Origin: Spirochaetota bacterium
GTDB lineage: Bacteria > Spirochaetota > Spirochaetia > SPDA01 > JAJSAL01
Length of the DNA stretch: 41,878 nucleotides
Direction: 5' to 3'
Assembly: GCA_024274705.1 (NCBI GenBank)
Contig: JAJSAL010000016.1
Location: 1 to 41,878 of the forward strand
Shown here: one piece after another, positions 8,215 through 18,100 of the stretch
Layout: each line of letters opens with the position of its first letter
How positions within the stretch are numbered: position 1 is the stretch's first letter
Program-made: the position numbers and the translations under genes
Notes under the pieces: generated by a model
What the model saw: only the letters and a program-made list of their open reading frames with translations
Told to the model about the DNA's origin: nothing
Databases searched by the model: none

Positions 8215-8265
8215 TTGACTAATTACATAAAGAATAGTAGGTTTACTAATACCCTACCCGGGTAT
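8215..8265 (+). promoter_or_regulatory. Operator/promoter C with CsoR-type operator
   Basis: A -35 TTGACT (8215-8220) is followed after 17 bp by a weak -10 (TAGGTT, 8238-8243). The operator at 8249-8265 reads ATACCC-TACCC-GGGTAT, with perfect 6-bp outer arms. It lies 28 bases before the rhodanese ATG. This is the copy closest to the CsoR operators I know from Firmicutes. Confidence 0.75.
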
Positions 8266-8293
8266 ACTATTATCACATACACCAGGAGAGCAT

Positions 8294-8866
8294 ATGAAAC
8301 GGTTATTGTATTCTTTATTAGCGGTATTCCTCGTTTCGGCATTCGCATACGCCGAAACGTCCCAAACGTCATCTGACAGGAGAACTGAAGTTCCCCGTTT
8401 ATCCGGCGGCACCGTCTGGATCGCCCATGAGGGTCCGGAGGATACGGAGGATGCAGAAGGCAGCGATGTTTCAGAGGGTGAAGAAACCCATGATACCCAA
8501 TCAATGAACATGAAATCCTCCCTGATGGAAAAGACTGTAAAAAATAAGTACGGAGTGAACCAGATCAATGCCGCCCAGCTGAAAGCAGCTTTAGCAGATA
8601 AGGATTTTACCCTTATCAACGTACACATTCCATATGAAGGCGAGTTACCTCAAACAGATTACAATATCCCTTATAACAAGATCGGGCAGAATATCAATAA
8701 GCTGCCTGATAAGAACCAGATTCTTGTTGTCTATTGCAGAAGCGGAGGTATGAGCGCGGCAGCTGCCAGGGAACTTATCAGTTTAGGGTATACGAAGGTC
8801 ATTGAACTAACGGGAGGTTTCAATGCATGGAAAAGGGCCGGGTACCCATTTAACCTTACAAGGTAG
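8294..8866 (+). CDS. Exported rhodanese-like sulfurtransferase
   Basis: The 190-residue precursor has a clear signal peptide (residues 1-20, AFAYA cleavage region). An acidic, disordered spacer follows at about 45-68, then a rhodanese domain (about 86-190) with active-site loop CRSGGMS (C148). Rhodaneses move sulfane sulfur through a Cys persulfide. The classical CDG/HxxY region of the first half is degenerate. AGGAG five bases before the ATG supports the start. The gene is directly behind operator C. Exported rhodanese beside a CsoR/CstR-type regulator recalls staphylococcal cst persulfide-detoxification genes, but the regulator here has copper-type ligands, so either a sulfide or a metal role is possible. 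Confidence 0.85.
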   Translation: MKRLLYSLLAVFLVSAFAYAETSQTSSDRRTEVPRLSGGTVWIAHEGPEDTEDAEGSDVSEGEETHDTQSMNMKSSLMEKTVKNKYGVNQINAAQLKAALADKDFTLINVHIPYEGELPQTDYNIPYNKIGQNINKLPDKNQILVVYCRSGGMSAAAARELISLGYTKVIELTGGFNAWKRAGYPFNLTR

Positions 8867-8939
8867 CTTATCAGTCTTACAATTTCATTTCTCAACGAAA
8901 GGGACTTACGTTGAGAATGTGACTGTTAACAACACTAAA

Positions 8940-9266
8940 ATGGCATTAAATTTTCCCGATACAGAGGAACACGAATGGATGGATGAGATGATAGGAGGTG
9001 AAGGTTCAGAGAGCCTCGCAGCAATGCACAGAACCATGGGTTACCGCTACCTGAGTAATGGAGACTTTTAAGCTCCGGGAGAAATGATGGGGTCCGGATC
9101 CCGAAATACGATGATGCAAGGCGGTATGATGGCACCCTATAGTAATGCCGAATCAGAGCACACATTGAAAAACAAGTTCATCTGGGGATCCCTGGTCCCC
9201 CGGACGGTTGCGGGCGTGCTCTCTGCAACAGTTTGCCATTTTTCCGTGGTAATCGCCAGGCAATAA
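8940..9266 (+). pseudogene. Met-rich small protein relic with an in-frame TAA
   Basis: A reading frame from ATG 8940 contains [16 protein letters not shown], then [11 protein letters not shown], and stops with TAA at 9069-9071. The same frame continues directly as APGEMMGSGSRN, then TMMQGGMMAPY, and ends in a hydrophobic stretch with TAA at 9264-9266. Small proteins with an H-WMD-M-GGEGSES block, an MG-RYL block and a Met/Gly-rich run before a membrane helix occur beside copper genes. The whole is therefore most simply one gene broken by a stop. There is no good ribosome binding site. Two separate short peptides are less likely. Confidence 0.45.
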
Positions 9267-9340
9267 CTACCGGGAAATGATATACATCCCGGCACAGCGG
9301 GTCGCCGGGTATTAGGGGATACATTAAAACCAGTACAATA

Positions 9341-9394
9341 TTGATTAAACATTTTTATTCATATATATTTGGTGCTGGAACCCCCAGGGGGTGT
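9341..9394 (+). promoter_or_regulatory. Operator/promoter D: csoR autoregulatory site
   Basis: A -35 TTGATT (9341-9346) and -10 TATATT (9364-9369) are separated by 17 bp. The operator at 9378-9394, GAACCC-CCAGG-GGGTGT, begins nine bases past the -10 and 31 bases before the csoR ATG. The placement is the same as at the other three sites, consistent with autorepression. Confidence 0.75.
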
Positions 9395-9425
9395 GAATCG
9401 TCATTCATTTTTGTGAGGTGGTAAC

Positions 9426-9746
9426 ATGATAGATGTGCAAGAAAAACTACAATCAACTGTCCATGAACTGCATGGCCCTCATCCCGCCGATCCTAAAGTA
9501 ATTAAACGTCTTAAAAATATTGAGGGACAGGTACGGGGCATTCTGAGGATGGTGGAAGAGGAGAAATACTGTGTTGAAATCATGAACCAGATCTCGGCAG
9601 CCCGGGCGGCCCTGCATAGTGTTGGGATGGTAATACTTAAACGCCATGTAGAAACTTGTGTCGCAGATGCAATTGAAGCAGGAGGAACGGAACGGACACA
9701 TATTATTGATGAGTTGATGCATGTTCTTTCCAAAAATGAAAAATAA
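9426..9746 (+). CDS. csoR: CsoR-family metal-sensing transcriptional repressor
   Basis: The 106-residue, all-helical DUF156 protein contains the family signature RLKNIEGQVRGI at about residues 28-39. Its metal-ligand set is C49, H74 and C78 (RHVETC), the C-H-C pattern of Cu(I)-sensing CsoR (Mycobacterium CsoR has NHLETC). CstR persulfide sensors lack this His. Copper binding in this family releases the repressor from G/C-rich palindromes. Four such palindromes occur within 4 kb, including one at this gene. GAGGTGG before the ATG supports the start. The ligand set favours copper, but FrmR-like or other specificities are not excluded from sequence. Confidence 0.9.
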   Translation: MIDVQEKLQSTVHELHGPHPADPKVIKRLKNIEGQVRGILRMVEEEKYCVEIMNQISAARAALHSVGMVILKRHVETCVADAIEAGGTERTHIIDELMHVLSKNEK

Positions 9747-9861
9747 GGAAACAGGCTTATATGTTTCTAACGGAACGGTACCCCATGCGCCATACCGAAC
9801 CAGAGTTTATTGCTGTTTGAACTCATAGACTTTTCCTTCCGCTTGAATTACCTTAAAGCGT

Positions 9862-10662
9862 ATGAAATCCCCGAAAGAAATCTCATTAGAAAAAAAGATA
9901 CGGAAAAAACTCAAAGGCAGAACCCTTGAAGCGGCGGCTATCCTGTTCCAGGACCCGGAAATCAAACTTTTACAAGACTATGCAAATACAGTCTCCATCA
10001 AACGGCTGGGTTTCAACGATCATGGTCCGGTCCACATGCGCACCGTGGCCTTGAACGGTATAACCATTGTCAATCTGCTCCATACCGGAGGAATACAGCT
10101 TACCCTGGAACAGGAAGATATCGGTACAGTAGAAGACAGCAGTGTCGCCATACTGATGGCCGCATTCCTTCATGATGTAGGGATGACCGTCGGCAGAGAC
10201 GGCCACGAAAACGCCGGCGCTATCCTGGCTATGCCCATTCTGAACAGGATGCTCGATATTCTCTACCGGAAAGAACCGGACAAGCAGATTATCCTCCGTT
10301 CCCTTGTTATCGAATGTATTCTGGGGCACATGGCCACCCAGCAGATCCACTCCAGGGAGGCTGGAGTCATCCTCATCGCTGACGGTTGCGACATGGAGAA
10401 AGGAAGGGCCAGGATTCCCATTCTCCTCTCCACAGAGTCCAGGGTGGGAGATATCCACAAGTATTCTTCTGCTTCCATCGAGAAGGTCCGGATCGACCAA
10501 GGGAAAAAGAGGCCCGTACGGATAGAAGTGGACATGAATGACTCAATAGGCTTCTACCAGATTGAGGAAGTGCTGTTCAGGAAGATTAAAGCTTCGCCTA
10601 TAAAGGAGTTTATCGAACTCTACGCCTGGGTCATCGGTAAAGAGATGAAGTGTTACCTGTAA
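9862..10662 (+). CDS. HD-domain phosphohydrolase
   Basis: The 266-residue cytosolic protein has an HD-superfamily metal site: H58 (in DHGPVH), H104-D105 (FLHDVGM), H115 (DGHENAG), H156 (LGHMATQ) and D174 (ADGCDM). Spacing fits a multi-histidine HD phosphodiesterase or nucleotidase rather than HD-GYP, as no GYP motif is present. The substrate is unknown. It begins 115 bp after csoR in the same direction, but a small GAAACA/TGTTTC hairpin and a different theme suggest it is independent of the metal island. The ribosome binding site is weak. It converges with the regulator gene ending at 10706. Confidence 0.8.
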   Translation: MKSPKEISLEKKIRKKLKGRTLEAAAILFQDPEIKLLQDYANTVSIKRLGFNDHGPVHMRTVALNGITIVNLLHTGGIQLTLEQEDIGTVEDSSVAILMAAFLHDVGMTVGRDGHENAGAILAMPILNRMLDILYRKEPDKQIILRSLVIECILGHMATQQIHSREAGVILIADGCDMEKGRARIPILLSTESRVGDIHKYSSASIEKVRIDQGKKRPVRIEVDMNDSIGFYQIEEVLFRKIKASPIKEFIELYAWVIGKEMKCYL

Positions 10663-10705
10663 CAGGTCTGCTAAGACTGCGCGAAATCCCTTCAGGGTTT
10701 ACTTT

Positions 10706-12010
10706 TCATACTTCATATTTCTGCACTTTGGCGTTGATTTGGTTCGCCCGGACCAGCTTACGCGCCAGGAGCTTTGAGAGAAAAATGCCGTAATGAGGAT
10801 ACTGCTTGACCACCGTCACAAAAGATTTCCGCGTAATCCGTACCAGCTTGCCGTTCTTGTCGGAAGTGACGGTGGCGCTCCTCCGGTTGTTAAGGAGGAA
10901 GGACATCTCTCCCATGAAAATATCCTCCGGGCTTAAGCTGCCCACATTTCTTCCTCCGTGGAACACACTGAAATTTCCGCTGGATATATAATAGAGGAAA
11001 TCACTTGATTCACCCTCTTTGAATACTACATCCCCTGTCCGGGTTGTGACAATCTCTTCTTTCTGAAATCCCTCGGGAGTGTCGGCTTCCGGGACCTTGT
11101 CGTGCTTTATAATCACAACCACTTCATTGCCGATACCGTTGTAAAAGAGCTTGTGAGCGAAATACCGGGCCATCTTGATGCCTCTGCCATGCAGGGAAAG
11201 GGGACCTTCTTTTTTCAGTTTATCCTTCAAGCCTTTTACATTGAACCCGTCTCCCTCGTCACGGATCCTGAAGGTGGTGCAATCATCCTTGATTTCCCAT
11301 TCAAAATGCACCTTTTTTGCCGCAATTTCGGGATTGTTATTCTTTTCTTCAATGAGTTCCATTATACCTCGGCCCTCGTCGAGAAAAGCGGATTTTTCTT
11401 CGTACGAAATACCACAGTTTCCATGTTCCACGGCATTCATAATGAGTTCCGCCAGACCGAGCTGCATGTGCATTTTCTTCACCGGATCGATATAACCCCG
11501 CTGAAACAGCATGGTTGCCGCCACATTGGCATATACCGATACCGCCAGGGTATCATTCTCGATCTCGAAGGAACCGTCGGCGCTTTCCATCAGCTTATCA
11601 GCCAGCTCCCGGTGGAAAATAATCTGCCGGTTCTGTTCGATAATCCGAACACACTTGACCAGGTGGGATTGAAGCCGATGCTGATCCATAAGGGCCAGGA
11701 TATTGAGACCAATGAGCTCTCTGTGGAGTGTTTCTTCATCCATCTCATCGCGGTCGTAAATACCTACGATACCGAAGTTGTGAAGCCAGGAGTCCTTCTG
11801 GATACTGTCCAGAATGGGCTTCAGATGGATTTTCGAATCGGAAAAATTGACGATGATGATTTCCGGAAGATCATAATTGAGAAATTCCATAATCGCATCT
11901 TTTTCTTTCGGAAAGTACAAAAGGTAATCCCGGCCTTCTTCGTTTTCAAACTGGTCCCGGATAATCCCGTTGATGTGATCATCTGAACAAATTACGCCAA
12001 TAAGACTCAT
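10706..12010 (-). CDS. Receiver-like / HATPase / cyclic-nucleotide-binding regulator
   Basis: The 434-residue protein has three parts. Residues 1-130 resemble a degenerate receiver or response-regulator fold, lacking a clear phospho-Asp pocket. Residues about 150-310 form an RsbW/HATPase_c_2-like ATPase with N-box ELIMNAVEHGN (near 187), RDEGDGFN and LHGRGIKMAR. Residues about 315-430 form a cNMP-binding beta-barrel with a phosphate-cassette-like MGEMSFLLNNRRSATV block. RsbW-type ATPases act as anti-sigma or switch kinases, here apparently gated by a cyclic nucleotide or similar ligand. No sigma factor or anti-anti-sigma gene is adjacent. GGAG precedes the ATG. It is divergent from fabH. Confidence 0.8.
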   Translation of the reverse strand: MSLIGVICSDDHINGIIRDQFENEEGRDYLLYFPKEKDAIMEFLNYDLPEIIIVNFSDSKIHLKPILDSIQKDSWLHNFGIVGIYDRDEMDEETLHRELIGLNILALMDQHRLQSHLVKCVRIIEQNRQIIFHRELADKLMESADGSFEIENDTLAVSVYANVAATMLFQRGYIDPVKKMHMQLGLAELIMNAVEHGNCGISYEEKSAFLDEGRGIMELIEEKNNNPEIAAKKVHFEWEIKDDCTTFRIRDEGDGFNVKGLKDKLKKEGPLSLHGRGIKMARYFAHKLFYNGIGNEVVVIIKHDKVPEADTPEGFQKEEIVTTRTGDVVFKEGESSDFLYYISSGNFSVFHGGRNVGSLSPEDIFMGEMSFLLNNRRSATVTSDKNGKLVRITRKSFVTVVKQYPHYGIFLSKLLARKLVRANQINAKVQKYEV

Positions 12011-12167
12011 GGAACCTTATCTCCTCATCCTTTTGCATACATATTGATAACGGAATATACTTCTTCCTTAAACATCGACCGGAAACATCATGGGCTTGAC
12101 CCTGATATTCGGTATCGATTAAGATGCGCATACCAATTTTCCCCGTTTTACACGGAAGGAGTACAAT

Positions 12168-13151
12168 GTGAAGGCCTATATACGTTCAATAAGTTCTTAC
12201 ATACCGCCAAACAGAGTATCCAACGAAGAATTATGTAAGACAGTGGATTCAACTGATGAATGGATCGTCTCCCATACGGGTATCAAGTTCCGACATATTG
12301 CAGATAAAGACACCGCAACATCAGATCTCGCAGTGGAAGCATCGAAAAAAGCACTTACACAGGCCGGAATTTCACCGGAGAATATCGACCTCATCATCCT
12401 GGCAACGGCTACCCAGGATTATCCGGGGTTTCCATCAACCTCCTGCCTTATCCAGGACAGAATAGGTGCTGTAAACGCAGGGGCAATGGACATTTCTGCA
12501 GCGTGTACCGGTTTTGTGTACGGTCTCGAAATGGCCAAATCATTAATTCTTTCGGGGAGTGCGGAAACAATCATGGTTATCGGTGCGGAAGCGCTGTCAA
12601 AAATCCTCAACTGGAACGACCGGGACTGTGTCATCTTCGGTGACGGCGCAGGAGCAGCGGTAGTAACGGCTAACGATAAAAACAGCGACAGCGGCATTAT
12701 CTGGTCCACCTTGCGTGCAGAAGGGAAAGGAGGAATCCATCTGATCCGTAAAATTGGCGGGTCCAGACACACCTTTCACCAGCACTCCATCAAGGACGAT
12801 GATATCTTTGTAAAGATGAACGGCCGTCAGGTGTATACGTTTGCCGTACGGGTGCTGTGTGACACCATCAATGTCCTGCTGGAAAAAAACAAGCTGAAGG
12901 TAGATGATATCTCCTATATTATCCCCCACCAGGCGAACTTGAGGATTATCGAAGCCGCCGCAAAGCGTACCGGAATACCCCTGGAAAAGTTCTATGTAAA
13001 TATTCAGGAATATGCCAACACTTCCGCCGCAAGTATTCCTATTGCTTTGGACGAAATGCAGCAGAAGGGCCTTCTTAAAAGGGGTGACAAGCTTCTTACA
13101 ATCGCCTTTGGAGGGGGACTCACCTACGGAGGGAATTACCTTATCTGGTAA
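12168..13151 (+). CDS. fabH: 3-oxoacyl-ACP synthase III (FabH)
   Basis: The 327-residue protein has the full FabH catalytic triad: C113 (ISAACTGFVYGL), H254 (IIPHQANLRI) and N284 (EYANTSAAS), plus the C-terminal FGGGLTYGG loop. It condenses acetyl-CoA or another acyl-CoA primer with malonyl-ACP to start fatty-acid synthesis. Translation starts at GTG 12168, supported by GGAAGGAG with six bases of spacing. A TTGACC-N17-TTAAGA promoter is possible at 12096-12124. No other fab genes are next to it, so it is either a detached housekeeping copy or makes a specialised primer. It converges with the HD-GYP gene, with only 10 bp between stops. Confidence 0.95.
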   Translation: MKAYIRSISSYIPPNRVSNEELCKTVDSTDEWIVSHTGIKFRHIADKDTATSDLAVEASKKALTQAGISPENIDLIILATATQDYPGFPSTSCLIQDRIGAVNAGAMDISAACTGFVYGLEMAKSLILSGSAETIMVIGAEALSKILNWNDRDCVIFGDGAGAAVVTANDKNSDSGIIWSTLRAEGKGGIHLIRKIGGSRHTFHQHSIKDDDIFVKMNGRQVYTFAVRVLCDTINVLLEKNKLKVDDISYIIPHQANLRIIEAAAKRTGIPLEKFYVNIQEYANTSAASIPIALDEMQQKGLLKRGDKLLTIAFGGGLTYGGNYLIW

Positions 13152-13161
13152 ACGGCGTTTG

Positions 13162-15144
13162 TTACTCCCAGACCTTTTCCCGGATAAAAAGCTCCACCAG
13201 CTGACCGTCCAGTTTTCCCATAGCAGCCTCTTCCCGGAGAATTGCAAACACCCTTTCCAGAGGAATGGATTGTTTGTATGGTCTGTCCGAAGCGTTAAGC
13301 GCATCAAAGATGTCCGCTATCACGATAATCCGTGACTGAACAGGAATGTTCTCTTTCCCGGAGATTCCCCTGGGATAGCCGCTTCCATCGAGTTTTTCGT
13401 GATGCGTTATGGCGATTTCCGGAATATGCCGGTACTCGTCGGGCCATGGAATCTTGCTTACGAAGGCATAGGTGTGGTTCACGTGGCTCTCTATGATTTT
13501 ACGCTCTTTCTCATTCAGACTTCCCCTGAGAATACTCAGGTTGAAAATCTCTTTCCGGGTGAGGATAGGAATAGGCTTACCGTCGAGATCCACCCCGTTC
13601 AAAGGCTCCGCCTGTTTTAAAATGGATTCAATTTCCGCTGCAGGGTCTTTTTTACCCACACTGGGTTCGTTCAATTCACTCACCCTGGTCATGATGTCCC
13701 GTAACGTCGCAAGCATGGTCAACTTATCCTGTTCGAAGGCTGCCTTTTCATCCGCATCCCCAGCAGATAGAGCTGCCATCTTTTTTTCATATGCCAGTTC
13801 TATGGAACGGTAAAGAAACCTCAACCTGAGAAGGAGAGAATGAAAATCCCAGGAAAAGAGCTTTTTCTCTTTCAGAAATATATTGGGGTCGATATAGACT
13901 TTTCCGAAATCGTGAAGGAGGCCGGCACACTCGAACTCCTTTAAGGCGGAATCGCTTAAGTGGATATCCCGGAAATCGCCGTCGGTGTCCCTGTTGATCG
14001 CCTCGGCCATACGCACACACATGGAAGCGACGCGGAAAGAGTGTCCCGAGGTCGCCGGGTCCCGGGATTCGATTGCAGTTACCGATGCTTTCACGAACTC
14101 ATCGAACTGCTGCTCGATCTGTTTGAGCATCCTGTTATTCTCTATGGAGATAGCCGCCTGGCCCGCCACCGCTTCCATCAGTCCCTGGTACCGTTGTTTA
14201 AAGGGTTTTACCAAGGTATCGAAATCTTTTTCCGAAGAAAGGCGGATCTCGAATGCCTCGTTACCGGTACGGCTTTCCTCCGATTCCTTGCTGTTGATCA
14301 GCTGTATAACACCTATAACCTCATCCAGGTGGTTCCGCATGGGTACCACCAGCATGGACCGGGTCCTGTACCCATGGGTTTGATCGAAGGAAGGATTGAA
14401 CACGACAGGAGCATCCTTATCGAGATGGTATACATCAGGAATATTCAGCACTTCCCCTGTCACCGCCACATACCCGGCGATAGAGCTCGTGTCCAGGGGA
14501 AGGGTGAACTCCTCGTATGCCAGTTCTTTGGAAAAGGTGTGGGAATACTTAAACCGCAACACCTTTTTTTCATCCCCTTCGAGAATAAAAATACTCCCTG
14601 CGTCTGCACCGGTAATTTTCTTACTAAGCCGCAGGATAAGGCGTAAAAGATTATCCGGATCCTTTTCCAGGGAGAGGGCTTTTCCTATATCGATGAGGGA
14701 CTGCTGGTCGTTCCTGGAATCCCTGATGGCGAATTTATACTTCTGATCCTTTATATACTGCCGGATTTTCCATTCAGCCTGTGAAAAGGTCCGTTTTGCC
14801 AGGTATTCCAGTTCTTTCGATGATATGGAAGTAAAACGGATATCTGCAAATTCCTCATCCTCCAATTCCGGGGAAAGTCCGGATTCGGATTCCAGGAGGA
14901 GAACAACCATTGAACAAATCCGCTCCCACAACTGATTCGGGACAAGGGAACGTACGTTGAAGATCTCCCCAGGTTGTACGACGAATACGGGAGGAAGGGC
15001 TCTTTTATTTTCGAATTGCTCTCTATATTCAAGCACCGAACTGGGTATGTCACCGGAATACGTAAGTCGTAATCCCGCATCCTGGGTCTGAACACGGCAA
15101 CGTATGCTGTCGCTCACGATTATCATCTGTTTCAAACGATCCAT
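13162..15144 (-). CDS. GAF / HD-GYP protein, probable c-di-GMP phosphodiesterase
   Basis: The 660-residue protein has an N-terminal region of unknown fold (1-145), a GAF sensor domain (about 150-320), and an HD-GYP domain (about 350-655). The latter has GHSFRVA near 366, HDFGK near 410, HHEKLDGSGYPRG near 580-590 and ADIFDAL. These are the conserved metal and GYP residues of phosphodiesterases that hydrolyse cyclic di-GMP. A long charged insertion separates HDFGK from HHEKLDGSGYP. The start overlaps the end of addA by 13 bp, so it is the last gene of the flavin-reductase/addB/addA operon, an unusual partner for recombination genes. Confidence 0.9.
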   Translation of the reverse strand: MDRLKQMIIVSDSIRCRVQTQDAGLRLTYSGDIPSSVLEYREQFENKRALPPVFVVQPGEIFNVRSLVPNQLWERICSMVVLLLESESGLSPELEDEEFADIRFTSISSKELEYLAKRTFSQAEWKIRQYIKDQKYKFAIRDSRNDQQSLIDIGKALSLEKDPDNLLRLILRLSKKITGADAGSIFILEGDEKKVLRFKYSHTFSKELAYEEFTLPLDTSSIAGYVAVTGEVLNIPDVYHLDKDAPVVFNPSFDQTHGYRTRSMLVVPMRNHLDEVIGVIQLINSKESEESRTGNEAFEIRLSSEKDFDTLVKPFKQRYQGLMEAVAGQAAISIENNRMLKQIEQQFDEFVKASVTAIESRDPATSGHSFRVASMCVRMAEAINRDTDGDFRDIHLSDSALKEFECAGLLHDFGKVYIDPNIFLKEKKLFSWDFHSLLLRLRFLYRSIELAYEKKMAALSAGDADEKAAFEQDKLTMLATLRDIMTRVSELNEPSVGKKDPAAEIESILKQAEPLNGVDLDGKPIPILTRKEIFNLSILRGSLNEKERKIIESHVNHTYAFVSKIPWPDEYRHIPEIAITHHEKLDGSGYPRGISGKENIPVQSRIIVIADIFDALNASDRPYKQSIPLERVFAILREEAAMGKLDGQLVELFIREKVWE

Positions 15145-18100
15145 TCGGAAATCCGCATTACTCCTCGACTGGTTTCTTCGATTTCCATCAGTTCCCCTCC
15201 CCTCAGGTAATAGAGAAATCCCCGGACAGGCTTTCCGGACAATTCCCGGACAGCCCGCATGTACAGTATCATCTGGCTCTCATGTTCTTCCGGCAGGAAT
15301 ATTCTGTCAGTCTTGAAATCAACAACATAACACTCGTCCCCAAGATCCAGCAGAAGGTCTATCCGTCCGCTGAACAACACCCGGCGGACCCCTTCATCCC
15401 AGGCGAGAAGAAACGGTACTTCCGCCTCTGCGGATTCGGCCTTCTCTGCGATACTTCCCAGGGAAGATCGGAAAAAAGCCCGGGCCAGGCGTTCCGCTTC
15501 CGCGACAATCTCCGCCAGATGCCTTTCCGGAAAACGCCCGTAAAGGGAATCCGGCAGATCATCAGCGGAATAGGTACCTGATATCATCTTCTGGATAACA
15601 TCGTGACACAGGATGCCGAACCCGGCCTGCTGATCTCTCTCATCGAGCAGTACATCTACAGATAATTCAGGTAAGGATACTTCCCTGTCTTTTCCGTAGT
15701 TCACCGGCGGCTTGATATCACTCACGGGGAAACGTGTAACCGGAAAATCCCATGCAGCAATCTCTGCCTGTGAATATTTTCGACACAAATAGTCAAAATC
15801 TGTACGATACTTACCCGTACCCATCCTCATATACTCACGGGATGTTACATCTTCTATATTCCCGATGGTGCAGGGTGCAGTGGCTTCAGGTATATTCTGC
15901 ACCGCTGCAAGCACCATATTAAGGTGGATATCCGGCGACTTCTCATTCCTGCTGTTATGACACCCTGCAATAAAGAGATGCCCTTCGGCCCGTGTCATGG
16001 CAACATAAAGGAGTCTTTTCAGTTCCGCCAGTTCCATCTCTCTATTCTCTTCCTCCCCGATACTATAGAAATAATTCTGCCTCTTTTTCCGTCCTTTTTG
16101 GGAATTCAGAATATTGAAGGTGAGGCCGAACTCCCTGGACACGTAATAGGGTGCCGAGCCTGAGGAAGAGGCTCTCCCCATGTTGCCGGTGTTGCAGAGA
16201 AATACAACTGGAAACTCCAGCCCTTTTGACCTGTGGATTGTGAGAATCTGTACACCTTCGGTCCTGTCCCGGAGAATCGAAAGGTCCTGAATACGCTCGT
16301 ATTTACCCAGGTTCTCCCTCAGGAAATCGAGGAACAGGACCAGGCAGTCGCCTCTTTCATCAAAACCCCTGGCCAGTTCCAGGAGGTAGTCGAAGTATTC
16401 TATAAAACTGTGATTCTCAGGATTCTTCAATAGAAAATACCGGTAGCCGAAACGGTACCAGATCTCCGTCAGGAGGGAGGACAGGAATATTTTATCTCCA
16501 CACTTCCGGACGTACCGGATTACTTCCATTCCGCTCTCGTACTTTTCACGTTCCCGTTGATCCAGGCCGGAAACATCCAGGTCCCCGGGTCCATTTGACA
16601 GCAGGCGCACTACTGTTTCATCTGAAAGGTGCATGAAAGGAGAGCGGAGGAACGCAGCCCGGGCAAGCATGTCCTCCGGGAAAACCGCACTCTGTAGGAC
16701 GGCATAGATGTCGTTGGTCGGGGCTTCAAGAAAGAGGGACCGTACTCCCTGGGTAACATAGGGGATGTTGAACAATCTGAATGCCCTCTCATACCGGATC
16801 TGGTTGCTGGTAGACCGCATGAGGAGCGCAATGTCGCTGTAGGATGCGGGACGCTCTTTATCGTGCTTTCGATCCCACAGGATCAGGCTTCGATGTTCTA
16901 CGAAATCATGAATCAGTTCGGCTATCCGGTACGCCTCGGCATCATCCCCGGAGACATATCCCTCTGCCTGCTCCCGGCGGGGCCGGTAGAGCAGGGAGAT
17001 TTCCGGCTGCTCCCGGAGCCTGGCTTCCCTTGGCTCCAGGGGTACAAACTCCGCTTCGAAGGGTTTGTCCGGGGCTTTCATCACCTCTGGGAACACAGCA
17101 TTGAAAAACGTTATGAGCCCCGGTTCGCTCCGGTAATTCCTGCGAAGTTCCACCATGGTGCCCCCGATGTCCCGGATTTCCTTTTTCAGCGCCTTGAACA
17201 CACTCACGTCGGCACCGCGAAAACGGTAGATCGATTGTTTTTCATCACCGACGAAGAACAGTTTGTCCTTCTCCAGCCGTTCCGGCGGGGGCACTCCATC
17301 ACCTTCCCGGGAACGTTCCTCTGCCAGAAGATAGAGAAGTTCCTTCTGCTGAATATTGTTGTCCTGGAACTCATCGATCATGATGTAGGAATACCGGTGC
17401 TTGAAGTACCTCCTTAACGCTCTGTTCTCCTTCAGCACAGTAACAGCCATTTCCAGAACATCATGAAAATTCAATACCCCCTGCCGCTTTTTTACCTCTC
17501 CTACAGTATCCTCAAATTCACGGCATACAGTGAACATCCCTTCCAGCAGGTCTTTTCTGCTCAGCGTATCGGCAAGCATGGAAATTTCCGCCTGGAGGGG
17601 TCTGCATTCCGTGAGGAGCTCCTTGAGGAGGACCAGGCCGGTATCTTTTACATTTCCCGGCATCCGGAACGAGAGGTTGTCCATTGCGGTAAGGATTTCT
17701 CCGTACCGTTCCCCCGATACCAGGGAATCCAGATCCGGAAGACGCTTAAAAGAATCCTGAACCGCTTCAATGGATTTCCTCCCCTCCCCGTTAAGAGCAA
17801 GGACCCGGGCGGCAAGGGCTTCGAACCGGAGAACAGCAGGGATCATCTTTTCCTGCAGATGCGCAATCTGTCCGTCAAACATTGCCGTGTAGTCTTTTGG
17901 TCCCGCCAGGGACATGTAGGATGTGGCCAGGGGAACCAGGCAGTCCATCCACACAGGTTCGAACCCGTTGCTGGTAAGGAATTCCTTGAGCCCCGGGGAC
18001 TCCCAGTTCTTGAGAAGGAACTTCAGTCCTGTATCGATCATGGCACGGCGGACCCGGTCATCATCCAGGGAGAACTCCCGGGTAAGACCGAACCGCCCGG

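Noticed and set aside
8823..8939. Upstream part of the 8823-9071 reading frame
   Set aside because: It overlaps the rhodanese 3' end in another frame and shows no coding character; only the part from 8940 looks protein-like.
9426..9746. CstR persulfide sensor identity
   Set aside because: The H74 ligand in RHVETC matches CsoR; CstR lacks a His there. A persulfide role is kept only as an alternative.
11102..11986. Rightward 294-residue reading frame
   Set aside because: It lies wholly opposite the HATPase/cNMP regulator, whose motifs are clear; it is an antisense shadow.
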